64,000 nucleotides of DNA from a virus: the IMG/VR virus record IMGVR_UViG_3300032334_002567, positions 62,001-126,000 of that record. One strand, written 5' to 3'. The notes beneath the pieces were generated by a model that saw nothing but the letters and a program-made list of their open reading frames with translations, made no database searches and had not been told where the DNA came from. This document shows positions 18,066 through 27,246 of this stretch, in pieces. The translations under genes and the position numbers were made by a program. Position 1 is the stretch's first letter, and each line of letters starts with the position of its first letter.

Positions 18066-18785
18066 ATGATTTCATTTGTATTTTATTTTAGCAGCAAAAG
18101 ATTAGAAAATTTAGAACAGACATTAAGGTTTTTAGATAAAAACGAAGATTTAAAAAACAAAGAAGTAATTTTGGTTTGCAACGACAGTATAAACAAAGAC
18201 TTTAAAATTCCAAATTATAAAATATTTAATTTAAACCTTGATAGTTACATGAAACCAAAGATGTGTAATTTTGGTGTTGACAAATCAACATGCGACATCG
18301 TAGCATTATTAGACAGTGATAGAATATTGCCAAATAGATATTTTGAAAAAAATGCAAAAGAATTAAACAAAAAAGAATTTGTTTCAACTTTAGTTTTACA
18401 CAAATTGCTCGAAAATTATAGCGATAATGACATAGAATTAAATAATTATAAATATGTAGAAGAAATAAAGTCTAAAAGATTTAAATTTTTTAAAAAAAAC
18501 TTGTTCTCAGGAAATACCTTATTTCATAAAAGAGATTATTTAGATTCTGGTGGCATGGATGAAAGCTTTGTTGGATACGGATTTGCAGACAACGATATGA
18601 CTATTAATGTTATGTCAAAAAGATACACGGTCAGATGGAAAGATGATATTGAACTTCATTTAAATCATCCTATGGGATTTTTATATAAAAAAAAATCAAT
18701 AGAAGATACCTTGGAATTTAAAAAAATATCTAGGTCGAACTTGGATAGATTAAAAAACAAATGGAAATCTTATAGAATGTTATAA
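18066..18785 (+). CDS. Glycosyltransferase (GT2 with GT7C-like end)
   Basis: 239 residues. LLDSDRILP (about residue 77) is the DxD site; DSGGMDESFVGYGFADNDM (about 162-180) matches the galactosyltransferase C-terminal motif, where the W/F-G-x-E/D-D pattern binds the acceptor. This suggests transfer of Gal or GalNAc-like sugars, though the specificity is not fixed. The next gene starts one base after its stop. Confidence 0.7.
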   Translation: MISFVFYFSSKRLENLEQTLRFLDKNEDLKNKEVILVCNDSINKDFKIPNYKIFNLNLDSYMKPKMCNFGVDKSTCDIVALLDSDRILPNRYFEKNAKELNKKEFVSTLVLHKLLENYSDNDIELNNYKYVEEIKSKRFKFFKKNLFSGNTLFHKRDYLDSGGMDESFVGYGFADNDMTINVMSKRYTVRWKDDIELHLNHPMGFLYKKKSIEDTLEFKKISRSNLDRLKNKWKSYRML

Positions 18786-19631
18786 ATGAACACCTCTGAC
18801 TCCGAATATATAAAAAGTAGATCTATATCAATTATAATAACGAATGCTTGCAATTTATCGTGTGGAGGTTGCAATCAACTTTGTGGCCAATTTAGTAAAG
18901 AACAAATTTGGTTCATTAGTTTAGAAGACTTTGAAAAAAATGTAAACATAGCAAGAAAGCAAAGCAATTTAGTTGTTATTTTTGGAGGCGAACCTACTCT
19001 GCATCCAAAACTTAATGAAATATTAAATATTTGTTACAAATACGAAGACACTACATTTAGAGTTTATACTAACGGAAGAACAAATGTAGAAAACCATAAA
19101 AATATTATTTGGATAATTGATTATAAGAAAGAAGATAGTAAAATATACTTTTTACAAACTGGTTTAGCTCCTATAGACATAATCAAAGAACAAGATAAAA
19201 GTTATTATTTTAAACTTGCAAAAGAACATTGTATAATATGGAGATCAAAAACATGTCATCCTATGATCTATGATAACAAAGCTTATTTCTGTCAAAATGC
19301 CGGGGCTTTTGATAAAAAAACAAATGAAAATCATGGGTGGGAAATTGTTGACGGCAAAGATCCTTTTCTAAAAACAGACGAAGAAATAGCTGAACAGGCT
19401 AGTCATTTTTGTTATCGTTGTGGGTGGTGTCTCCCTAGAGAATTAAGAACAAAGTTGCCGGAGCAGTATTCTTGTGACCCATATATAGTAACAGAAACAA
19501 ATTTGAATCTAGTAAAAAAAAATAAATCAAACTGTTTGCAATTGTGCAAAACCTGCAAAAAGTTTTTAAACATTGATGAAATGAGTAAACAAACTTGTAA
19601 ATTGTGCCTCAAAAAAAATTTAAAATTATGA
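18786..19631 (+). CDS. Radical SAM enzyme with Cys-rich tail
   Basis: 281 residues. CNLSCGGC (Cys22, 26, 29) binds the 4Fe-4S cluster, and FGGEPT (about 62) helps bind SAM. A second Cys group (CHP, CQN, CYRCGWC, about 158-220) may hold an auxiliary cluster. The tail CKTCKKF...CKLC (about 258-276) looks like a zinc ribbon. It is shorter than the SPASM maturases and lies between a glycosyltransferase and a sulfotransferase, so a sugar or lipid substrate is as likely as a peptide. Confidence 0.7.
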   Translation: MNTSDSEYIKSRSISIIITNACNLSCGGCNQLCGQFSKEQIWFISLEDFEKNVNIARKQSNLVVIFGGEPTLHPKLNEILNICYKYEDTTFRVYTNGRTNVENHKNIIWIIDYKKEDSKIYFLQTGLAPIDIIKEQDKSYYFKLAKEHCIIWRSKTCHPMIYDNKAYFCQNAGAFDKKTNENHGWEIVDGKDPFLKTDEEIAEQASHFCYRCGWCLPRELRTKLPEQYSCDPYIVTETNLNLVKKNKSNCLQLCKTCKKFLNIDEMSKQTCKLCLKKNLKL

Positions 19632-20173
19632 TAGTGTGTGAAGATAAAAAATTTGTATTTATAAAAAACCCTAAAACAGCAAGTAGATCTTTATCTAGTT
19701 TTTTTATAAATAATTTTAAATGTTTTAATTTAGGTTTAGATCATTCAATAAATATTCCCAGTCAATACAAAGACTTTACAATTTATCTCACAATAAGAAA
19801 CCCATTATCTCGTGCTGTTTCTGCCTGGAAACATGTTGTCAAAGACTGGAAGATTAAAAACTTGGGAGATGGAGATCTAAGCTTAAAACAATATCTTAAA
19901 TACAGGATGTTTTCTACTGGTGATGGCTTTAACTTTTTTTATCAATCCCATCTGCTCAACCAGTTTAATAGAAATATTGTCAAAATAATTTATTTTGAAA
20001 AAGTTCAAACTCAGGTTCAAATGTATTTTGGTAAATCTAATTTAAGTTTTGAAGGTCGTAGTGAAGGGTTAGATTGGAATTACTATTATAGACATAAAAA
20101 AATTCAACAAATTGCCTTTGATTCATTGGAAAAAGACATAAACATGTTTAAATGCTATAAAAAGTTTTTTTAG
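19628..20173 (+). CDS. Sulfotransferase
   Basis: 181 residues from the ATG overlapping the previous stop (ATGA). FIKNPKTASRSL (about 11-22) is the 5'-phosphosulfate loop and TIRNPLSRAVSAW (about 57-69) the 3'-phosphate motif of PAPS-dependent sulfotransferases. It would move sulfate from PAPS to a sugar or other hydroxyl. No PAPS synthesis gene is visible, so the cofactor must come from the host. One of three such genes. Confidence 0.7.
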   Translation: MIVCEDKKFVFIKNPKTASRSLSSFFINNFKCFNLGLDHSINIPSQYKDFTIYLTIRNPLSRAVSAWKHVVKDWKIKNLGDGDLSLKQYLKYRMFSTGDGFNFFYQSHLLNQFNRNIVKIIYFEKVQTQVQMYFGKSNLSFEGRSEGLDWNYYYRHKKIQQIAFDSLEKDINMFKCYKKFF

Positions 20174-20287
20174 GCATTGACTTTAAGCTATTTATCGCTA
20201 TATTAAATGGGGTAAATTGACTTTTTGTTGATTTCAACATGAAAAATGAAAACTATATATGTAAATGGTACTTACTAGGAGGCTTTT

Positions 20288-20461
20288 ATGAGCGAGAGCA
20301 ATAATTCTGAAGAAGATATTAAAAAAGGCGATGTCAAATCAAATCTTGAAGAAGATATTGAATTAGTTGTTGATCCCAAAAAAGAAAAAGAAAATGGCAA
20401 TAAAAGGAAAAATTACGGAACAAAGTTAGTAGATTCCGGTGGATGCCCCTTTCTTGCTTAG
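20288..20461 (+). CDS. RiPP precursor-like peptide, 57 aa
   Basis: Read directly from the sequence. A perfect AGGAGG precedes the ATG. Residues 1-40 are strongly charged and acidic at first (a typical leader), then Lys-rich; the last 16 are NYGTKLVDSGGCPFLA, a small core-like end with Gly-Gly and one Cys. It ends 59 bases before a SPASM radical SAM maturase, followed by a 2-oxoglutarate oxygenase. Precursor, leader and core are inferred from size, composition and position. TTGACT/TATATT-like promoter boxes lie at about 20177-20204. Confidence 0.6.
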   Translation: MSESNNSEEDIKKGDVKSNLEEDIELVVDPKKEKENGNKRKNYGTKLVDSGGCPFLA

Positions 20462-20520
20462 TTTTAAATCTTTTTATGGGTACACGGTTGCCAGCTAATT
20501 GACTTATTAGGAATACAAAA

Positions 20521-21981
20521 TTGAAAACTTCCATATACAACAAAATTGTTTCTTACAATGGGGATAGTCTGATTTATAATCAGGTAACTGGAGCTTTGCT
20601 TAAAGTTGGTAGCAAAGGACTAGGTAGAATAAAAAGTGTATTCGAAGGTGACTTTTCTGATGGTTCCCTAGTTGATAAATTGATAAATCTAGGGTACCTT
20701 GTTGAGAGTGATTCTGATGAGCGAACTGTATTAAGGGAGGTATACGAGAAAAAGTCTCAAAATCATCTTAGCAAGCACATGTACATTACGGTTACAGATA
20801 GGTGTAATCTAGGGTGTCATTATTGCTTTGAGGAAAAAAATCAATGGATAAAAATGTCTGTTGAAACTCAAGATGCTCTTATTCAATTTAGCAAAAAATT
20901 TATTAAAGAAACTCCAACGGAAAGTTTTGGTATTGGATGGTATGGCGGAGAGCCAACCATGCATATGCCTGCAATTGAAAGACTTTCTAGGTTTTATAAA
21001 GATTTTTGTGAAGAAAATTCAATTTTCTTTTATCAAATGATAATTACAAATGGAACTACTTTTACCGACTCTATTTGTGATAAGTTATTAGACTTAGGAA
21101 TTAAGAAAGCACAGGTCACTATTGATGGGTTCAAAGAAGATCACAACATAAGTAGACCATATTTAAAAGATCTTAAGTTGGAGGAAATGAGCGGAGCTCA
21201 AAGGAACCAAATCAAAAAGATAAACCCAAGTTTATTGTTGAATGTAATAGGCCAAGAAAAATCAGCACCTAGATCATCTTACGATGAAATAATTAGTGGA
21301 GTCGAAAAGTATGTTAATAAAGGTGGTGTTGTTTCTTTAAGAATGAACCTTAACGAAGAAACAATAAACCGAGTTAACTATCTGCTGGAAGACCTGTATG
21401 AAAGAAAATTGTTCGATAAGAACGAAAAGGGTGGATACCTTTATGCATACGCACAGCCTATATTCGATACCGGTGGTTGCGGAAATAGCGGAAATGGTAA
21501 TGGAGAGTCAAACTGTGGATCGTGTAAAATTTCATCAATGAAAATGAGTAGTTTTGCAAGAAGAATAGATGAAATCAAAAATTGGTATAAAGAAAAAGGA
21601 GTTACTTTTTTTGACCACACCGCAGAAATGAAGTTTACTGGAGAAACTTGTACTGCTAATAAAAAGTATGAGTATGTAATAAATCCAGACGGAACAATCA
21701 CAAAGTGTACTCACGAAGTAGGAAACCCAGAAAAAGTCATAGGCAGTGTTTTTGAAAATAATACTAATCCTGATCAAATGAAAGTTGGTAATAGTTACTT
21801 TGACAAATTCAATCCTTTTGATGACCAAGAGTGCTACAACTGTGAGGTGTTGCCAATTTGTATGGGAGGATGTAAAGCAAACAATAAGGTTGGAGAACAT
21901 AAACAATACGAAGCAGGATGCATATCCACCAGATATTCATTAACAGAGGATATTGTTAGGTTATATGAAAAAAATAAATAA
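20521..21981 (+). CDS. SPASM radical SAM peptide maturase 1
   Basis: 486 residues, TTG start. Radical SAM motif CNLGCHYC (Cys95, 99, 102), SAM-binding YGGEPT (about 141-146), and a C-terminal SPASM region with CTANKK, TKCTHE, QECYNC, PICMGGC and a last Cys, enough for two auxiliary 4Fe-4S clusters. The N-terminal 85 residues (YNQVTGALLKVG) may bind the leader of the substrate peptide. Such enzymes form C-C or C-S links or epimerise residues in RiPPs. Clearly paralogous to the enzyme at 44209-45687 (same DxKCNLGC, TIDGxKEDH and DDQEC blocks). Confidence 0.85.
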   Translation: MKTSIYNKIVSYNGDSLIYNQVTGALLKVGSKGLGRIKSVFEGDFSDGSLVDKLINLGYLVESDSDERTVLREVYEKKSQNHLSKHMYITVTDRCNLGCHYCFEEKNQWIKMSVETQDALIQFSKKFIKETPTESFGIGWYGGEPTMHMPAIERLSRFYKDFCEENSIFFYQMIITNGTTFTDSICDKLLDLGIKKAQVTIDGFKEDHNISRPYLKDLKLEEMSGAQRNQIKKINPSLLLNVIGQEKSAPRSSYDEIISGVEKYVNKGGVVSLRMNLNEETINRVNYLLEDLYERKLFDKNEKGGYLYAYAQPIFDTGGCGNSGNGNGESNCGSCKISSMKMSSFARRIDEIKNWYKEKGVTFFDHTAEMKFTGETCTANKKYEYVINPDGTITKCTHEVGNPEKVIGSVFENNTNPDQMKVGNSYFDKFNPFDDQECYNCEVLPICMGGCKANNKVGEHKQYEAGCISTRYSLTEDIVRLYEKNK

Positions 21982-22540
21982 TAAACTAAGTGTTATTATT
22001 GTTGAAAATTTTATATCAAAAGAATTTGTTGATGAATTACATTCTTGGATAATTAATGAAAAAGACAAATTAACCAAATGGAATAATGGATACTTTATAG
22101 GAGGATATAGATTCTTTAGCCCACAAGATAAATTTTGGGAAAAGGATGAATGCAATAGGTCCTTAAATGCTTTGGAAAATATACCTGAATGTTTTTTTGA
22201 ACTAAGACAAAAAATATCAGAAAATTTTGGATTTGAAAAAGAAATAATAAGAAAAAATGCAACAAGTTTAGCAGGGATAATTACAAATGGAGGATTTGTA
22301 TCATCACACAAAGACTCTGGCGTTTTTGATTGCGTACATCTTAGGGCAAATATAATGATAAAATGTCCTAAAGGTGGATCCCATCCAATAATAGAAAATA
22401 AAACTTATGAACTAGAATCAGGTAGTCTTATTGTTTTCCCCGCCGACCTTATGGAACATTCTACGACTGTACACAAAGCAGAAATCCCCAGAACCTTGAT
22501 TTCATACCCTTTCATAATGCCCAATCTATATTTTAATTAA
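21965..22540 (+). CDS. 2-oxoglutarate/Fe(II)-dependent oxygenase
   Basis: 191 residues from the ATG at 21965, 17 bases inside the maturase gene. The double-stranded beta-helix signature is complete: HKD (His115, Asp117), distal His165 in LMEHST, and Arg176 for the 2-oxoglutarate carboxylate. It resembles prolyl 4-hydroxylase-like enzymes, which hydroxylate amino-acid side chains. Overlap with the maturase suggests it acts on the same peptide. Confidence 0.7.
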   Translation: MKKINNKLSVIIVENFISKEFVDELHSWIINEKDKLTKWNNGYFIGGYRFFSPQDKFWEKDECNRSLNALENIPECFFELRQKISENFGFEKEIIRKNATSLAGIITNGGFVSSHKDSGVFDCVHLRANIMIKCPKGGSHPIIENKTYELESGSLIVFPADLMEHSTTVHKAEIPRTLISYPFIMPNLYFN

Positions 22541-23441
22541 TTTTTATTTTTTTGCTTTTTATAATCTCTAAAATAGATTTCTCAACAAAATAAGATTTAT
22601 TTGAAAGTGAATTTGGAATTAATTTTATTATATTTTTTTTAAAATAATTTATATTAATAGCAATGTTGCAAATGTCCTCTGGACTATAATTTATAAGATG
22701 TAAATTATTGACTTCTTTTTTAAAAACAAATCCATTGTTATTAATTCCAATATTATGAAATAGTACAGGATTTTTTTTAAACATAAAATTATTGATTATC
22801 TCTTCTTGTATTAAAAGTCTTTCACTATTTACTTCTGAGGTTGATAACTCTAAGGTTGTTAGCCTCCAATCTAGCCACTTTTGCCCCATAGAAAGAATAA
22901 TATATTTTTTCTGATCGAATCCTTCTTGAGTCATATTTAAAACTTGCTGTTCAAAATTTTTTTTATAATCAATGAAAGACACGCTAGAAGAATCAAGTGC
23001 CACAACCCCAGTGTTTACATATGAAATACCCGCCAAGGAACTACTCAAGGTATATGACTTATCGCAATACAGGGATACTTTTTGCCAGTTTATATTTTCA
23101 AATTTAGAAATAAAAAGAATATCGCAATCAAGTAATATTGCCTTTTGATTTTCTTTAGAGATTATCTGCAAAAAATCTAAAACTTTATAAATTAATTTTT
23201 TATTAATTTGGAATACTGGATTGCTATCATCAAAAAACTTTTCAATTTTTATAAAATGATCTTGAATAAAAATTATTTTAAAATTTATTTTGTCTTGAAG
23301 ATCTATGATATAATCAGGTGGGTTTGTGTAACAAACTACATTTATTGCATTATATTGATAAATTTTTCTTAGAGATATTATAGAAAAAACAAGAAGAAGC
23401 CATCTTCTTTCCCCCCAAATAAAGTAATAAAAATTTTCCAT
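22533..23441 (-). CDS. Glycosyltransferase, GT8-like
   Basis: 302 residues. AILLDCDILFISKF (about residue 102) holds the DxD metal site and SYVNTGVVALDSS (about 142) the N-T-G-V loop typical of GT8 and related retaining enzymes. Very AT-rich, no clear ribosome site. It is inserted on the opposite strand between two oxygenase genes. Substrate unknown. Confidence 0.65.
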   Translation of the reverse strand: MENFYYFIWGERRWLLLVFSIISLRKIYQYNAINVVCYTNPPDYIIDLQDKINFKIIFIQDHFIKIEKFFDDSNPVFQINKKLIYKVLDFLQIISKENQKAILLDCDILFISKFENINWQKVSLYCDKSYTLSSSLAGISYVNTGVVALDSSSVSFIDYKKNFEQQVLNMTQEGFDQKKYIILSMGQKWLDWRLTTLELSTSEVNSERLLIQEEIINNFMFKKNPVLFHNIGINNNGFVFKKEVNNLHLINYSPEDICNIAININYFKKNIIKLIPNSLSNKSYFVEKSILEIIKSKKIKIN

Positions 23442-23460
23442 AAATTATATAGATAAAAGA

Positions 23461-23979
23461 ATGATTATTAAAAATTATATAAGTGAAGAAATAGTAAAAA
23501 TACTTCTAGATTATGCAATATTTTTATATGAACCAAAAAATGAAGTTGTCTTTATACCTTCAAGCGAATATAGAAGAAGAAAAACAATTTTTGATATTCC
23601 GAAAGAAATATATGAAATTAAAAATAAATTAATAAAAGATTTTAATATAGACTCAGACGAAACAAGCGACATATTTTTTAATGTATTGCAAAAAAATCAA
23701 AGGGTTGAAAGACACGCTCACAAAAAACATGAAAGGGGAAGTGATCTTAGATTCAATATAATGTTGCAGAATTCAGAAAAAGGAGGGATTCCAAAGTGTG
23801 AAGGAAAATGTTACTATCCAAAAAAAGGAGATCTTTGGATTTTCAATGGATGTAAAGACCATGAAACTGATTTGATACAAGGAGAAAAAACTCGCTACAT
23901 TATAAGTTATGGATTCATAACTCCAGAGATAACAGTAAATAAAATCTTAAACTTTGAAAAAAAGTCTTACTTATTATAA
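23461..23979 (+). CDS. 2-oxoglutarate/Fe(II)-like oxygenase, HxH variant
   Basis: 172 residues. RHAHKKHERG (His85, His87), GDLWIFNGCKDHET (His134) and KTRYIISYGF (Arg145) follow the order of a 2-oxoglutarate oxygenase, but the usual HxD is HxH, so the metal centre may differ or activity may be changed. It is divergent from the GT8-like gene and its end overlaps the convergent PaaK-like gene by 13 bases. Confidence 0.55.
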   Translation: MIIKNYISEEIVKILLDYAIFLYEPKNEVVFIPSSEYRRRKTIFDIPKEIYEIKNKLIKDFNIDSDETSDIFFNVLQKNQRVERHAHKKHERGSDLRFNIMLQNSEKGGIPKCEGKCYYPKKGDLWIFNGCKDHETDLIQGEKTRYIISYGFITPEITVNKILNFEKKSYLL

Positions 23980-25271
23980 TTAGGGCTACGATTATTCCTT
24001 AAAAAGTCCGACTCAACAGAAAGACTTTTTGATCTTCTATGCTCTTTGGAAATCAAATCACCTATAGGAGTTTTTATAATGTTTATTTTTTTACAATCTT
24101 TATCGCCCCAGATTATGAAATTACAAAAAGAAATTATTCTTTCTTTTTGATCATGAGTAAGATCATTATCAGAATCATAATAAAAGTCTATTTCTAAATC
24201 AATTCTTTGTCTAATTCTGTATGTGAAATTTTTATCAAAATCAATTCCTTTAATATCATAATTTTTGCCTAGTCTAAAGAAGCCAGAAAGTTTTTCTGAA
24301 ATAAGTCGTCCTGGTATATATTTTTCTTTACCTTCTTCGTTTACATAAATAGATTCTATTATTTTACCTTCAAAAAATTTAAAATAATTGCCTGAAATCC
24401 CACAGTCACATTCAATTTGTCCTATTTTGCCTCTATCTCCATTTATGTAGTTTATAAAAGGACATGCTAAATTATTTAAATCTGTAACAGATAGTATGTC
24501 ATTTTCTAACTGTTGTACCACACAAAGTTCGTCATATATATGTTTTATTTTATAGGGACATTCAAACCAACCAAGGCACCCATCCCAACATACCATTTTG
24601 TCAATAACTTTGTTGAACATTGACTCTGCAATTTTTTTTACTTGACTATTGAGAGTCTCTTCACTAGACATTAAAGAACAATTAAATTTTACTGAATCTC
24701 CTAAAAAATAGTATATAGTTTCTATAATTGAAGGCGAGGCTCTTATAAATTTAATATCTATGTTATCTAATAATTCTAGACTAAGTTGCCATTCTTTTTT
24801 ATTGAAACTCTGATCAAAAAATAATTCATAAACATCATTTTCATATCCTACATTTTCATATTTTTTTGGACCAATTAATTTAAATTTTTTGTCTGGACCC
24901 ATTCTAGGTGACAATGATATCCAAACTACATTTCCGGGTTGAGTTATTTGGTGAGATTTTTGTATTTTCCAGATATGATGCCTGTCAATTATTTCTTGTT
25001 CTGGTTGTGAATAATGATACCCACGGTCAGATGTTATAGAAGTTGTTCCCGATCTTAAAAGCTTTATATTTTTTACATTCTTTTTAAGTGGGAAGACATT
25101 TGTATGATGACTTAATTCTTCTTTTCTTTTAATGTCATGAACATATAATATATAACTTAGTCTATTTTTTTGGTACCTATCAACATCCTCCAGACTTTTA
25201 AAAAAAGTCTTTTCTCTATTTTTTATCCAAGAACTATTTGAAGAAAAGTAAGAAACTTTATCTCTAATCAT
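23967..25271 (-). CDS. PaaK-like adenylate-forming enzyme 1
   Basis: 434 residues. RSGTTS (about 73-78) fits the ATP-binding P-loop of PaaK/CapK-type AMP ligases; DLNNLACPFINYINGD and ECDCG near residue 290 match the later catalytic and Cys-rich loops. Shared blocks such as HHIWK and FECPxKxxHxYDxL show it is a paralog of the proteins at 45684-46928 and 58454-59692. Family members activate a carboxylate as acyl-AMP and pass it to CoA, a carrier protein or an amine. Its start overlaps the upstream methyltransferase stop (ATGA). Confidence 0.6.
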   Translation of the reverse strand: MIRDKVSYFSSNSSWIKNREKTFFKSLEDVDRYQKNRLSYILYVHDIKRKEELSHHTNVFPLKKNVKNIKLLRSGTTSITSDRGYHYSQPEQEIIDRHHIWKIQKSHQITQPGNVVWISLSPRMGPDKKFKLIGPKKYENVGYENDVYELFFDQSFNKKEWQLSLELLDNIDIKFIRASPSIIETIYYFLGDSVKFNCSLMSSEETLNSQVKKIAESMFNKVIDKMVCWDGCLGWFECPYKIKHIYDELCVVQQLENDILSVTDLNNLACPFINYINGDRGKIGQIECDCGISGNYFKFFEGKIIESIYVNEEGKEKYIPGRLISEKLSGFFRLGKNYDIKGIDFDKNFTYRIRQRIDLEIDFYYDSDNDLTHDQKERIISFCNFIIWGDKDCKKINIIKTPIGDLISKEHRRSKSLSVESDFLRNNRSPNYNK

Positions 25272-25939
25272 TTAATTAGAAAAATTCCATTTGGGAAATT
25301 CGTCTCTAATTGATAGTTCATTTCAAAAATATTTAAGCCTGCACTTCTGACCGCAGAAAAATATTCTTCTTTTGTAAAACAACAGATATCTATTTTACAC
25401 TTATATTCTTTGTTTTCTACTCTATAAGTTTTATCCAGTGTTGCTATATTTTCTTTAATTGTATTTTTAGATTCAACCCATACATTATCTGATATAAATC
25501 TATTTGCTGTTCTAGGTGTGTATTGATTCAAAAATAACCAAGGTTCAATTAGTATTATTCCTGATTCTTTTAAATGATTTTTTAGATTTTTAATTGTTTC
25601 ACAAAGTTGTTGGTAGTTTTCTAAGTGTGCTATTGAACCGAACAAACAGGTTATAACGTCAAATTTTTTATTTAGTTTAAAACTCTTCATATCAAGACAA
25701 TATGACTCTATTTGTTTGTTTTTGGTAATTTCTATTAGCTTTTCATTGATGTCAATGCCAACACACTTGTATTTATCTTTAAGATAAAATAAGTGAGATC
25801 CGCTACCACAGGCAACATCAAGTAAATCTATATGGTTACTTGTTGTATTTTCGCCTATTATTTTGGAAATTATTTCTGATTCTTTTAGATAATTTTTATC
25901 TTGATGAATGACATCGTATATTTCTTCTATTCCATACAT
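25268..25939 (-). CDS. SAM methyltransferase, sugar N-methyltransferase-like
   Basis: 223 residues. YDVIHQDKNYLKES at the start and LLDVACGSGSHLFYL (motif I, about 39-53) resemble the DesVI/TylM1-type enzymes that N-methylate amino sugars. ITCLFGSIAHL fits the next motif. It is coupled to PaaK-like enzyme 1 by overlap, which hints at joint action on one small molecule or sugar; inference only. Confidence 0.6.
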   Translation of the reverse strand: MYGIEEIYDVIHQDKNYLKESEIISKIIGENTTSNHIDLLDVACGSGSHLFYLKDKYKCVGIDINEKLIEITKNKQIESYCLDMKSFKLNKKFDVITCLFGSIAHLENYQQLCETIKNLKNHLKESGIILIEPWLFLNQYTPRTANRFISDNVWVESKNTIKENIATLDKTYRVENKEYKCKIDICCFTKEEYFSAVRSAGLNIFEMNYQLETNFPNGIFLIK

Positions 25940-25997
25940 ACAATATAAAAGTTATATTTGGTGAAAAATTTATAAATATTTTCGAGGTTTAAAAATC

Positions 25998-26642
25998 ATG
26001 TTTAGAGAAAAAATTAAAAATATATTTGGAATAAAGAAAGAATCAGAAGCATTTAAATTTCATAGAAATAATAAAAATAATTTTGAAAAGTTTCATTGTA
26101 TTGAGGGTTCAAGTATAGAAATTGAATATTTGGAATTAATAAGGAGTTTTATATTTGCTACAAAACCGCAGGAGGTATTAGAAACTGGACCTTATCTTGG
26201 TTATTCAACAATTGCCCTAGCATCTGCTTTACAGGAAAATGGATTTGGAGAATTAACATCTATAGAAATAAATAAGAGTTTTAAGGAAAAAGCTATAGAG
26301 AATTTAAACAAATTTGATCCTTCTTTAAGAGTAAATTTAATTAATGCAAGTTCTTTAGACGTAATACCCACTTTAAATAAAAGATTTTCTTTTGTTTTGC
26401 TGGATTCCGGCTCAAACAGCGATCAGTTAAATTTGAGAATTAAAGAGTTTAAAACTTTAATAGATTTGAATATGTTATTAGAAGATTGCATTGTGTTTAT
26501 TCACGACACATCAAGATTTGATGATAGATTTACAGGTTTCAAAAAGGAAATAAATAGAGTTTCTAAAAATTTATCAAAAATAGAGCTCGATTTATCTAGA
26601 GGATGTACAATTATTAAATGTAATAAAAAAACATACATATAG
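25998..26642 (+). CDS. Class I SAM methyltransferase (Methyltransf_24-like)
   Basis: 214 residues. EVLETGPYLGYSTIALA (about 54-70) is motif I; VFIHDTSRFDD (about 170) matches the H-D-T segment common in Methyltransf_24/CmcI-like O-methyltransferases. GAGG precedes the ATG. A related protein is encoded at 49839-50471. Substrate unknown, glycan O-methylation is a fair guess. Confidence 0.65.
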   Translation: MFREKIKNIFGIKKESEAFKFHRNNKNNFEKFHCIEGSSIEIEYLELIRSFIFATKPQEVLETGPYLGYSTIALASALQENGFGELTSIEINKSFKEKAIENLNKFDPSLRVNLINASSLDVIPTLNKRFSFVLLDSGSNSDQLNLRIKEFKTLIDLNMLLEDCIVFIHDTSRFDDRFTGFKKEINRVSKNLSKIELDLSRGCTIIKCNKKTYI

Positions 26643-26643
26643 C

Positions 26644-27246
26644 ATGATAAGTTATTTTGAAATTAATTCTAATTGTAGCTTTGAGAAAAAACCAATTTTT
26701 GTAAGAATACAAAAAGTTACAGAAGAATCCGTCCAGATTTTAGAGAGAGCAATATCAGAATGCTATCAATCAAAACAAACTGTGTTGCCTATAGTAATAG
26801 ATTCAAATGGAGGATGTGCCTACTGTTTATTGGCTATTTTTGAAATGATAAAGAATTCTAAAATAACAATAGCAACAGTAGTAGAGTCTAAGGCAATGTC
26901 TTGTGGAGCTATTTTGTTTTCTTGTGGTCACAAGGGCCACAGGTATATTGGTGAAAACGCAACATTAATGATCCACGATATCAGAACAAGCTACAACGGA
27001 AAAGTTGATGATATAAAGGCAGATGCAACAGAAGCCGATAGATTGAATGATCTTCTTTATGGAATAATGGCTAGTAATTGTGAAAAAGAAAAGGACTATT
27101 TTAAAAAATTAGTTCATGAAAATTCACATGCAGATCTATATTTAGACTCAAAAAAATGTTTAGAACATAATTTAGCTGATAACATCGGCATACCAGTTTT
27201 AAAGGCAAAAGTACAAGTTGAATATCAGTTATGTCAAATCCAATAA
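26644..27246 (+). CDS. ClpP-type serine protease
   Basis: 200 residues. IDSNGG (about 52-57) is the oxyanion region, KAMSCGAILFSCG holds Ser86 at the ClpP nucleophile site, MIHDI gives His111, and DLYLD the likely Asp, so the triad looks complete. The residue after the nucleophile is Cys. ClpP-type proteases serve in phages as prohead proteases; here the gene sits inside the glycan/RiPP island, so a role in trimming a leader peptide is also possible. It overlaps the next glycosyltransferase by 16 bases. Confidence 0.75.
   Translation: MISYFEINSNCSFEKKPIFVRIQKVTEESVQILERAISECYQSKQTVLPIVIDSNGGCAYCLLAIFEMIKNSKITIATVVESKAMSCGAILFSCGHKGHRYIGENATLMIHDIRTSYNGKVDDIKADATEADRLNDLLYGIMASNCEKEKDYFKKLVHENSHADLYLDSKKCLEHNLADNIGIPVLKAKVQVEYQLCQIQ

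Noticed and set aside
23967-25271. Nonribosomal peptide synthetase
   Set aside because: The adenylate-forming proteins are PaaK-sized single domains; no condensation or thioesterase domain is present in the window.
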